Below are positions 1 through 5,171 of a stretch of DNA of 5,171 bases, piece after piece. The notes under the pieces were generated by a model, which ran no database searches, had not been told where the DNA came from, and was given only the letters and a program-made list of their open reading frames with translations. The position numbers and the translations under genes are program-made. The stretch is from Balneolaceae bacterium (GTDB lineage: Bacteria; Bacteroidota; Rhodothermia; Balneolales; Balneolaceae). Position 1 is the stretch's first letter, and the number at the start of each line of letters is the position of its first letter. The stretch spans positions 1 through 5,171 of the forward strand of contig SLKH01000050.1 of NCBI GenBank assembly GCA_007134665.1. Reading direction: 5' to 3'.

Positions 1-30
1 TACACCCCACAAGACGTTGTAAGAAAATAA
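1..30 (+). CDS. possible 3' end of an upstream gene (9 codons and TAA stop)
   Basis: Frame 1 from the first base reads YTPQDVVRK and then TAA at 28-30, just before repeat-rich non-coding DNA begins near position 60. It would be a natural end for a plus-strand gene entering from the left. Nine residues are too few to identify a family, and another plus frame also stays open across this edge, so the call rests on position and plausible composition only. Confidence 0.2.
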   Translation, partial: YTPQDVVRK

Positions 31-59
31 TGAATCAACACTTGTTGAGAATTAGTGAA

Positions 60-141
60 ATTCACCACGAAGCTATGAGGACTCAAGGATTCACGAAGAG
101 TACCTGTATGATTTTATTCAAATTCGTGTGTCTTTCGTGGC
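60..141. repeat. nested CACGAA/TTCGTG inverted repeats
   Basis: CCACGAA at 65-71 is the reverse complement of TTCGTGG at 134-140. Inside it, CACGAA at 92-97 is the reverse complement of TTCGTG at 123-128. The arms are separated by unequal spacers, so any fold would be imperfect. Degenerate CACGAAG-type motifs are, from my general recollection, frequent in intergenic DNA of many environmental bacteria. That makes a decayed dispersed repeat more likely than an operator. A 56-codon open frame from ATG at 30 crosses it and looks like a by-product of the repeat. Confidence 0.4.
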
Positions 142-226
142 AAATGTATACGGCTGATATATTTGATCTTGAATTTCCTCACAGCCTCTATAGTTGAGGT
201 CTCATCGGCAATACTGGAGTTGTGGA

Positions 227-262
227 TCAGGGTCTTACCGGGTTAGGTTGCCCGTTCCCTGA
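227..262. repeat. imperfect hairpin TCAGGG/CCCTGA with inner CGGG/CCCG stem
   Basis: TCAGGG at 227-232 pairs with CCCTGA at 257-262. Within it, CGGG at 239-242 pairs with CCCG at 251-254 around an 8-base loop, with an asymmetric internal loop between the two stems (six bases against two). It abuts the stronger hairpin at 263-293 with no gap, so the two form one structured block of 67 bases. No poly-T follows, so it is not a standard intrinsic terminator. Confidence 0.4.
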
Positions 263-293
263 CTCATCCGATCACAGGAAGTGGTCGGATGAG
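263..293. repeat. strong 13-bp-arm inverted repeat, 5-base loop
   Basis: CTCATCCGATCAC at 263-275 and GTGGTCGGATGAG at 281-293 are reverse complements at 12 of 13 positions; the one mismatch would be a G-U pair in RNA. The loop is AGGAA. The outer nine bases of each arm are perfect. The core CATCCGA recurs at 319-325 inside a small palindrome (TCATC-C-GATGA, 318-328), so the motif occurs three times within 65 bases. It could be a REP-like unit, a transcribed hairpin or a protein-binding dyad. No gene start lies close enough in the window to argue for an operator. Confidence 0.6.
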
Positions 294-412
294 GGACCTT
301 CATCGCATGACTCCCCGTCATCCGATGAATCGAAAGGGCTGGAATTGCGGCTTGATCGACACTAGTTGCCTGTCCGGCACTATACAGGAAAGCCTAATCA
401 CAAAAAGTCCCC

Positions 413-425
413 ATCCCAGCGGGAT
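413..425. repeat. short perfect hairpin ATCCC-AGC-GGGAT
   Basis: A five-base-pair perfect stem with a three-base loop, GC-rich at the loop end. It lies about 27 bases before a second small hairpin at 452-470, within what looks like one repeat unit from roughly 400 to 475. There is no T-run on either side strong enough to call a terminator. Confidence 0.35.
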
Positions 426-451
426 TCCTCTGTTCTGTCACCCCGCATTCA

Positions 452-470
452 CGGTATTCAGTCAATACCG
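452..470. repeat. perfect hairpin CGGTATT-CAGTC-AATACCG
   Basis: Seven perfect base pairs close a five-base loop. On the plus strand the downstream sequence is AT-rich but has no clean T-run, so termination is doubtful. No gene lies on the plus strand immediately upstream that would need a terminator. Confidence 0.4.
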
Positions 471-649
471 ATGATAGATTAATTAATATGGCCATTTCAG
501 GTGTTTGAACCTCACACAGGATAAAACCATGTGTCGCGATAATCGACCTTCTCTGAATGCTTACTGTTACCCCGACAACTGCCGACTTCCTGAATCCGCC
601 GGCAAATTCAAGGCCGTTCAAAATTATTGAAAACAAGGTCTGTCACCTT

Positions 650-729
650 CGGGATAGGCTGATATCCCGTCCTGAAAGGACATAAGATCACAGCCCCGGG
701 TAAACCGCACCCGGCGGTGCAACCCGGGG
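650..729. repeat. REP-like cluster of three consecutive hairpins
   Basis: Three structures follow each other. CGGGATA (650-656) pairs with TATCCCG (663-669). GTCCT (669-673) pairs with AGGAC (677-681) around GAA, sharing base 669 with the first. CCCCGGGT (694-701) pairs perfectly with ACCCGGGG (722-729) and encloses an inner stem GCACC (707-711)/GGTGC (716-720) with a CGGC loop. The GC-rich tract continues to about 800. Adjacent hairpins with a CCCCGGG core resemble dispersed bacterial REP/BIME-type elements. A minus-strand open frame of 77 codons across it (624-857) is proline- and arginine-rich and looks like a translation of the repeat, not a gene. Confidence 0.55.
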
Positions 730-925
730 TTAACGATGGCGCACATTTTTAAGCCCCGAGGCAGCCAAAGTGGGAGAGGCAAAGGGCTGGGACGAGGGGC
801 AGTGGCAAGGTTTGTTGATGGATTTGGTGTACTTTGGTGAGATCGGGGCGATATCACAGAACACCCCTCACGTTATAACGCTGAACGCGCCACAATGAGC
901 TCCCCTCTGGAGATGATCTGAAGGA

Positions 926-950
926 TCCCGTTGATCAAGGGACTCTTTTT
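926..950 (+). terminator. possible rho-independent terminator, plus strand
   Basis: TCCC (926-929) pairs with GGGA (939-942), and TT/AA just inside can extend the stem past a bulged G, leaving a GATC loop. CTCTTTTT follows at 943-950. The stem is short, so termination would be weak. No plus-strand gene is recognised upstream, so it would serve an unrecognised transcript or be chance. Confidence 0.25.
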
Positions 951-1050
951 AATAAAGCCTCATCATAGGCAGTCCTCATACCAATGGATACCCTTGATTC
1001 TTCACCCCGCGGTGGGGCAAGATGAGGGGTTACTGATGCCAGCCATGGAT

Positions 1051-2292
1051 CTAAAACCTCGGGTTTACCACATTATTATAAATTGATCCGAATGTATAGG
1101 AAAGTCCTACCGATATACTGTAATCAAAAGACGTTGGCTGTGAAATCTGTCCGGTAAGCCTGTCTTGATCAGAGATTTCTCCTGCGGGTGTCGCAAGTTG
1201 ATCATTAATAATCCGATATCTGCCTGAAAGACTCACGGAGAGTCCACGCCTGATACGAATATTGAGTGAGGGGTTAAAGTCGATTCGGTTAATAGCAAGG
1301 TCATGAAAATAATTCAGGGCATTGATACTCATATCAATTCTTCCCCAGGGTTGGTCGTACCGGAGTCTTGTATGCAAGTGGTGGTGAAGCAGTTGTTCCG
1401 AATGCCGAAAGAAAACGGTTTCTTCATAATAATTTCTATACGATGGTGTAATCCGATACCGAACGATAAATCTTCGTTCCTGGTACTCACCGTATGGGAA
1501 AAAATTGTATTCGATTGCAGGGGAGGCTTCAATATTCAATTTAATATTACCGGGCCTGTGAAAATTTACCCGGGTATATAAGCCGATGGCGGCATGATCT
1601 CCAAGGCTGTAAGCATACAAACCCCAGTACTCTCCCCAGTCCCGTACTACATTTACGGTTTCATCGGTCAAATCAATGCGCCTTCTATTAATGTCTCCCC
1701 GTATTCGGGTTCGGACTTTCAGCCGATCTGTAATTCGTTCCGCATACAAACCTGTATGTAATCCAAAATTGAGATCGGTTTCTTGTCCATTCAGCCATGT
1801 TCGCAGATTGATATCAAAAACCCATCCATTCCAGGGATCTACAATCTCATCAGGTTCATCTGTAATCTCATCAGGTGCATCATAAAACACATTCAGATTA
1901 TCAAGTGCAGTAGTTTTGGCTGCAAAAGGGACAAGGCCAATTTTGATGTATCGAACCAGCCCGGAGCGTTCTTCATCTGAGCTGTCAGTATCCCTGGTGG
2001 TGTAGTAGAGTGTATCATTACGGGATGAAAAGGGTTCAATTCCCCTGAAATGAAGGGTGTATTCCCGTCCACCTGATGTTCTTGAATCAGTAATGCGCAA
2101 ATAGATATTGGCATCATCCTGGTCCCTGACGTAATTGACAAACTCAATGTTGGTTCTGATGTAATTGAAATTACATCGCTGACAATCCAGGTACACATTG
2201 GGTATGGCATGTCTGCCCGAGGTTTGTGCCTCAATGACATTGTCGGATAGCAGGGTAAATAAAAGAGTCAGGCAGATAGAATATCTGATCAC
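1051..2292 (-). CDS. conserved hypothetical exported protein, probable outer-membrane beta-barrel
   Basis: The function is unknown. With a GTG start at 2292 the protein has 413 residues and begins with a good signal peptide: MIRY, a hydrophobic run to about residue 16, and likely cleavage after VIEA (residue 22). The frame stays open to a TTG at 2343, which would add 17 polar residues before the signal; there is no in-frame ATG and neither start has a Shine-Dalgarno, so I prefer GTG. The mature protein has two parts. Residues about 23-135 form a soluble-looking domain with CxxC (Cys37, Cys40), then an FNYIRTNIEFVNYVRD segment. Residues 155-413 alternate polar and aromatic/aliphatic residues as in barrel strands and end SYTFGSIYNNVVNPRF, with a terminal Phe typical of outer-membrane proteins. 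An acidic DEI-repeat linker (138-153) joins them. I recall similar hypothetical proteins in Bacteroidota and Gemmatimonadota, from memory only. The gene is divergent from the channel gene. Barrel topology is inferred. Confidence 0.85.
   Translation of the reverse strand: MIRYSICLTLLFTLLSDNVIEAQTSGRHAIPNVYLDCQRCNFNYIRTNIEFVNYVRDQDDANIYLRITDSRTSGGREYTLHFRGIEPFSSRNDTLYYTTRDTDSSDEERSGLVRYIKIGLVPFAAKTTALDNLNVFYDAPDEITDEPDEIVDPWNGWVFDINLRTWLNGQETDLNFGLHTGLYAERITDRLKVRTRIRGDINRRRIDLTDETVNVVRDWGEYWGLYAYSLGDHAAIGLYTRVNFHRPGNIKLNIEASPAIEYNFFPYGEYQERRFIVRYRITPSYRNYYEETVFFRHSEQLLHHHLHTRLRYDQPWGRIDMSINALNYFHDLAINRIDFNPSLNIRIRRGLSVSLSGRYRIINDQLATPAGEISDQDRLTGQISQPTSFDYSISVGLSYTFGSIYNNVVNPRF
1843..1884 (-). 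repeat. two-copy 21-bp in-frame tandem repeat in the linker of the barrel protein gene
   Basis: Copies at 1843-1863 and 1864-1884 match at 17 of 21 bases. They encode two heptapeptides beginning PDEI (PDEITDE and PDEIVDP), which form the acidic linker between the N-terminal domain and the barrel. Because 21 is a multiple of three, copy-number change would only lengthen or shorten the linker. Confidence 0.55.
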
Positions 2293-2489
2293 CGTAGTTG
2301 GAAAATTGAAAATGTTTGCCGTCGGATTTTTTGTAAACTCCAATGTAAGGATTTAAGCAATAGAATTTCCAATATGATCCGCTTTTGATGCAAATGTTTA
2401 TAAAATATCTCTTCAATTATAGTTCAGGGAAAATGAATCGACATTATTCAACGGTTTGATTAGCTTAGTGCGCAATAATAAAGTCTATC
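2293..2489. promoter_or_regulatory. divergent upstream region shared by the barrel protein and channel genes
   Basis: Both flanking genes start outward from here, so their promoters should lie in it, mostly in the AT-rich stretch 2344-2489. I see no clear sigma-70 pair for the plus-strand channel gene, no extended palindrome that would mark an operator, and no Shine-Dalgarno before the ATG at 2490 (the preceding bases are A/T-rich). That is normal for Bacteroidota-like translation initiation. Confidence 0.4.
2391..2416 (-). promoter_or_regulatory. weak candidate promoter for the barrel protein gene
   Basis: Read on the minus strand, TTG at 2416-2414 is followed 15 bases later by AACATTTG (2398-2391). 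This fits six of the seven informative positions counted (TTG, then A and TTTG of TAnnTTTG) of the Bacteroidota-type promoter (-33 TTG, -7 TAnnTTTG), but the spacing is shorter than usual and the first T is missing. It would give a leader of about 40 bases to the TTG start or about 90 to the GTG start. The sequence around it is AT-rich, so a chance match is possible. Confidence 0.2.
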
Positions 2490-4190
2490 ATGAAATTTAT
2501 AAGCTCACAACTCGCATATTTTTTTGCCAGCAGAAGAACACAGACCAATATTCGGAAATTATTGGTTTTTATCGCAGTATTGATTGCGATGTTTCTCCTG
2601 TTCAGTATTCTGTTTCATTTTATAATGATTTATGAAGGGAGGGGTGGTGAGCACTCATGGCTCTCAGGTTTTTACTGGACACTCGTAACCATGACCACGC
2701 TCGGTTTTGGTGATATTGTTTTTGTTACTGATCTTGGCCGGCTGTTTTCCATGATTGTAATTTTTTCCGGGGTCATGTTTTTGCTGGTGTTATTACCATT
2801 TACTTTTATAGAGTTTTTCTATGCACCCTGGATGCAAGCCATGAACCAGGCACGTGCACCAAAAGAAGTTTCGGAAGATATGTCAGGCCATGTGGTTATT
2901 ACAAACCTGGATGCTGTAACAGGTGCTTTAATCAGAAAACTCGAAGCCTACAAGGTTAAGTATGTGCTACTTGAAGAAGACCTTCAGCAAGCCATTGAAT
3001 ATTCTGATCTTGGTTATAATGTAGTAAATGGGGCTCCGGATGATCTCGATACCTATGGAAAACTCAGGATCAGGCATGCAATTATGGTGGTTGCAACCGG
3101 AAGTGACACAATAAATACGAATATTACATTTACAGTAAGAGAGTATAATGAGAATATTCCGGTAGTTGCCACTGCCGCTTCCCCTGATTCAGTTGATATT
3201 CTGCAGATGGCTGGAGCAACCCATGTCATTCAGATGGGGCAGATGCTCGGAAAATCTCTTGCCAGACGAACTCTGGGAGGAAATGCCCGGGTACACGTCA
3301 TCGGACATATCGACACACTGGTTATCGGTGAGGCAACTGCACAAGAGACCCCATTGATTGGGAAAAAACTGAAGGATAGCGGTTTGCGTGAAAAAATCGG
3401 AGTTAATGTAGTCGGAATCTGGGAGAGAGGTGTATTCAAGCAGCCGCGGGCTGATACGGTTATCAATGAAAAGACAGTACTTGTACTGGCCGGTACAGTT
3501 GAACAGCTCAGGAAATATGATGAAATCCTGAGTATATACCATGTTTCAGATAAACCGGTTGTCATTATCGGGGCCGGCAGGGTTGGACGGGCGGCCGCTA
3601 AATCATTGAGTGAAAGAAAAATTGATTACAGAATCATTGATAAAAATCCGGAACGAATCAGGGATCCGGAAAAATATATTCTGGGCGATGCTGCAGATAG
3701 ATCGGTACTGGAAAAAGCAGGAATCAAGGAAGCACATACAGCACTGATTACTACTCACGACGATGATATTAATATCTACCTGACCATCTATTGCAGGGAA
3801 CTGCGGCCAAAAATGCAGCTAATTAGCCGTGCAACATTTGAGAAAAATATCAATACACTGCACCGTGCGGGTGCAGATTTTGTAATGTCGTATGCATCGA
3901 TGGGAGCCAATACGATCTTTAACATTCTTGAAGGCCAGGATGTATTGATGCTCGCAGAAGGGCTTAATATTTTTAACAGAAAAGTATCGGAAGAACTGGC
4001 AGGTAAGAGTCTTATTGAATCTGATATTCGACAAGAGACGGGATGTACTGTAATCGCTGTTCAGGATGGTGATGAGATGATCATGAACCCTGATCCTAAA
4101 ATCAAACTGAAATTGAATCAGGAGATCATACTCATCGGAAGATTTGAAGGGGAGAGTGAATTTAACAAGCGGTTTATGGGTAACAAGTAG
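2490..4190 (+). CDS. potassium channel with two RCK (TrkA-N/TrkA-C) regulatory modules
   Basis: An inner-membrane, ligand-gated K+ channel subunit of 566 residues, expected to work as a tetramer. The order is: first transmembrane helix about 23-48; pore loop with filter TLGFGD (70-75), a variant of TVGYGD; second helix about 85-111; RCK1 about 132-347; RCK2 about 355-553. RCK2 keeps the Rossmann signature GAGRVG (361-366), an acidic residue after beta-2 (Asp384) and GDA (399-401), so it probably binds an adenine nucleotide or NAD(H). RCK1 has the fold pattern, but NLDAVT stands where GxGxxG belongs (139-144), so classical dinucleotide binding there is unlikely. Two RCKs per subunit would supply a full eight-domain gating ring. 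The layout is like GsuK of Geobacter, whose gating responds to nucleotides; the ligand here is inferred. The ATG at 2490 lies just before the first helix. The gene stands alone, convergent with the peptidase gene. It is not a TrkA protein, which lacks the pore. Confidence 0.93.
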   Translation: MKFISSQLAYFFASRRTQTNIRKLLVFIAVLIAMFLLFSILFHFIMIYEGRGGEHSWLSGFYWTLVTMTTLGFGDIVFVTDLGRLFSMIVIFSGVMFLLVLLPFTFIEFFYAPWMQAMNQARAPKEVSEDMSGHVVITNLDAVTGALIRKLEAYKVKYVLLEEDLQQAIEYSDLGYNVVNGAPDDLDTYGKLRIRHAIMVVATGSDTINTNITFTVREYNENIPVVATAASPDSVDILQMAGATHVIQMGQMLGKSLARRTLGGNARVHVIGHIDTLVIGEATAQETPLIGKKLKDSGLREKIGVNVVGIWERGVFKQPRADTVINEKTVLVLAGTVEQLRKYDEILSIYHVSDKPVVIIGAGRVGRAAAKSLSERKIDYRIIDKNPERIRDPEKYILGDAADRSVLEKAGIKEAHTALITTHDDDINIYLTIYCRELRPKMQLISRATFEKNINTLHRAGADFVMSYASMGANTIFNILEGQDVLMLAEGLNIFNRKVSEELAGKSLIESDIRQETGCTVIAVQDGDEMIMNPDPKIKLKLNQEIILIGRFEGESEFNKRFMGNK

Positions 4191-4199
4191 GTGCAGGGT

Positions 4200-4266
4200 T
4201 CAGGAATTACGAACACTGAATGTCGAAGACTACTGGACTGACGACTCTGGACTCAAGACTTTCGAA
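4200..4266. repeat. degenerate 7-base-period repeat between and into convergent genes
   Basis: On the plus strand the sequence divides into seven-base units with a fixed end: TCAGGAA, TTACGAA, CACTGAA, TGTCGAA (4200-4227), then a GAC remnant, TACTGGAC (8 bases), TGACGAC, TCTGGAC, TCAAGAC (to 4259) and TTTCGAA (4260-4266). The first block ends GAA and the second GAC. It spans most of the 39 bases between the two stop codons and continues into the last 11 or so codons of the peptidase gene. Short heptamer-type repeats of this kind are known from intergenic DNA of several bacterial groups. No terminator hairpin is visible between the genes. Confidence 0.5.
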
Positions 4267-5171
4267 TCAGGGTTTAAATAACGGTTCAGGTACTTTGTAT
4301 AGGTCTCATATAGCAAGAAATAGCTCTGCGAATTATATGCCACAGCATGAGCGCCCGGTGGATAGATACGTAAATCCACATCAATTCCTTCATCTGTAAA
4401 TGCCCGTATCATTTGCATGGTATTTTGAATATGTACATTCTCATCCATTGAAGAGTGAGCGACAAGCATTTTTGCATCCAGGTTGGCAGCATGCGCCATA
4501 ACGGAACTTTCAAAATAGGCTTCTTCATTCTCTTCGAGCAGGCCCATATACCGCTCAGTGTAGATTGTATCATAGAGTCTCCAGTCAGTTACCGGTGCAG
4601 CTACGATGCTTACTTTAAAAATACCCGGATGCAATACAGGTGTCAGAGCTGCCAAATAACCTCCATAGCTATGTCCGCGGATAGCCATTCTTTCTCCGTC
4701 CACCCAATCGTACTGTTCAGCTAAATAGGTAACAGTTTCCACAATATCATTTGCTTCCCAGTAGCCAAGATTTTTGTAAACGATCTTTTCAAAATCACGA
4801 CCATAGCCGCCACTTCCACGGTTATTGACATTAACCACGATATATCCAAGCTGTGCGAGGTACTGGTTCCAACCATTTGTCTCAAACTGGTTATAGACTC
4901 CCTGGGAACTCGGCCCGCCGTAGATGTTTAAAATCAAGGGGTAACTGTTTTCCGGATCGAAATCGAAGGGTTTAATGTAATAACCATCCAGCCCCTGGCC
5001 ATCGGCTGCTGTAAAGCTGAAGAGTTCACGGGGCGAGTAGTGAAACTGCTCTGTAAACTGACTGACAGACTGGTTATCAACCAGCTTTCTTAATTTCTCT
5101 CCGCCGTTTCGGGTTGTCCATAATTCCACCTGGGTCGGCGTGTCCGTATTCGAATAACGGTCGATATAATA
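4230..5171 (-). CDS. S9 family prolyl peptidase, DPP IV type (C-terminal 313 residues; 5' part outside window)
   Basis: A serine peptidase that probably removes X-Pro or X-Ala dipeptides from peptides, usually exported in this group. The frame is open to the window edge, so the start is missing; the usual length is about 700-750. Numbering from the edge, residues 1-30 (YYIDRYSNTDTPTQVELW) are the end of the beta-propeller and the rest is the alpha/beta-hydrolase domain. Visible are the oxyanion Tyr84 (NIYGGP), nucleophile Ser168 (GHSYGG), Asp243 (DENVH) and His275 (GAHAVA). The Tyr-Ser and Asp-His spacings are 84 and 32, against 83 and 32 in human DPP4. The proline pocket is kept: Val194, Trp197, Tyr200 and Tyr204 in a segment running into YTERYMGL, plus Asn245. 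The glutamates that bind the free N-terminus lie outside the window, so dipeptidyl activity is inferred. GHSYGG replaces DPP4's GWSYGG. The tail SKVLSPESSVQ is encoded by the heptamer repeat. GTG at 5129 is internal, not the start. Confidence 0.93.
   Translation of the reverse strand, partial: YYIDRYSNTDTPTQVELWTTRNGGEKLRKLVDNQSVSQFTEQFHYSPRELFSFTAADGQGLDGYYIKPFDFDPENSYPLILNIYGGPSSQGVYNQFETNGWNQYLAQLGYIVVNVNNRGSGGYGRDFEKIVYKNLGYWEANDIVETVTYLAEQYDWVDGERMAIRGHSYGGYLAALTPVLHPGIFKVSIVAAPVTDWRLYDTIYTERYMGLLEENEEAYFESSVMAHAANLDAKMLVAHSSMDENVHIQNTMQMIRAFTDEGIDVDLRIYPPGAHAVAYNSQSYFLLYETYTKYLNRYLNPDSKVLSPESSVQ

Larger units (their letters stand above)
31..1050. other. 1-kb gene-poor region, mosaic of palindromic repeats
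   Basis: No credible gene was found here on either strand. The open frames are short (under about 80 codons), several need TTG starts, and they run straight through hairpins; their translations lack any domain pattern. The region holds at least six separate inverted-repeat structures, listed individually. Base composition is uneven: AT-rich around 470-500 and 600-640, strongly GC-rich around 690-800. The simplest reading is an intergenic space where several families of dispersed, non-coding repeats have accumulated. A small RNA cannot be excluded. No tRNA-like cloverleaf was seen. Confidence 0.6.

Noticed and set aside
30..200. 56-codon plus-strand open frame starting ATG at 30
   Set aside because: It runs through the CACGAA inverted repeats, has no recognisable domain, and its composition looks like translated repeat.
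289..474. 61-codon plus-strand open frame
   Set aside because: Its start lies inside the right arm of the strong hairpin at 263-293, and it crosses two more hairpins; rich in Pro, His and Cys with no family pattern.
394..636. 80-codon minus-strand open frame
   Set aside because: It needs a TTG start, has no ribosome-binding signal or domain pattern, and its 3' half reads the hairpin repeat at 400-475.
624..857. 77-codon minus-strand open frame
   Set aside because: It is a translation of the triple-hairpin GC-rich repeat, with proline and arginine runs; typical of spurious frames called across REP-like DNA.
957..970. GCCT-CATCAT-AGGC hairpin as a minus-strand terminator
   Set aside because: A four-base-pair stem followed on the minus strand by TTTATT is too weak to claim, and it lies about 80 bases past the stop codon.
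1003..1028. CCCC-GCGGT-GGGG hairpin just downstream of the barrel gene as its terminator
   Set aside because: The stem is only four pairs and no T-run follows on the minus strand; an alternative pairing with the nearby GGGGT makes the fold ambiguous.
2820..2882. Internal start making a soluble RCK-only product, as in MthK (Met115, Met118 or Met131)
   Set aside because: This channel already has two RCK modules per subunit, enough for a full gating ring, and the GGAAG before Met131 is only two bases from the ATG, too close for a good ribosome-binding site.
3166..3565. Several open frames of 60-120 codons inside the channel gene on both strands
   Set aside because: They are shadows of the strongly supported channel frame and show no independent motif.
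4191..4262. Bidirectional terminator between the convergent genes
   Set aside because: The GACT/CTGG words repeat directly and do not face each other as complements, so no hairpin forms; the pattern is a direct heptamer repeat.
1..5171. An undescribed defence or mobile system
   Set aside because: No nuclease, reverse transcriptase, methylase, transposase, integrase, toxin pair or CRISPR array is seen; the three main genes are ordinary envelope and transport functions.

Overview
The window looks like chromosomal DNA from a Gram-negative bacterium of the Bacteroidota/Balneolota (FCB) side of the tree. Four things point that way: no Shine-Dalgarno sequence is visible before any start I can place; there is an exported beta-barrel-type protein with an aromatic C-terminal residue; the S9B-type dipeptidyl peptidase is of a kind common in that group; and the coding DNA is moderately AT-rich. 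This is an inference from style, not a taxonomic proof. I see no defence system, mobile-element gene, CRISPR array, tRNA or rRNA.

Layout. Positions 1 to about 1050 contain no convincing gene, apart from a possible 9-codon end of an upstream gene at 1-30. This stretch is packed with unlike palindromic and inverted-repeat units: CACGAA-type arms at 60-140, a double hairpin at 227-293, small hairpins at 413-425 and 452-470, three hairpins in a row at 650-729, and a terminator-like hairpin at 926-950. Next comes a minus-strand gene (1051 to 2292 or 2343) for a secreted, probably outer-membrane beta-barrel protein of unknown function. It is divergent from a plus-strand gene (2490-4190) for a two-transmembrane potassium channel carrying two RCK (TrkA-type) regulatory modules. 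A minus-strand S9 prolyl peptidase gene (DPP IV type) enters from the right edge, lacks its 5' part, and ends at 4230, convergent with the channel gene. The 39 bases between the two stop codons, and the last codons of the peptidase gene, lie in a degenerate 7-base-period repeat.

How the genes relate. The three main genes alternate in strand, so no two of them form an operon. The barrel and channel genes share one upstream region, which could hold both promoters, but nothing shows co-regulation. The roles look like ordinary cell-envelope physiology: an outer-membrane protein, inner-membrane potassium flux gated by cytosolic ligands, and exported peptide breakdown. The least explained parts are the 1-kb repeat mosaic, the conserved but uncharacterised barrel protein, and the heptamer-period repeat that has become part of the peptidase C-terminus.
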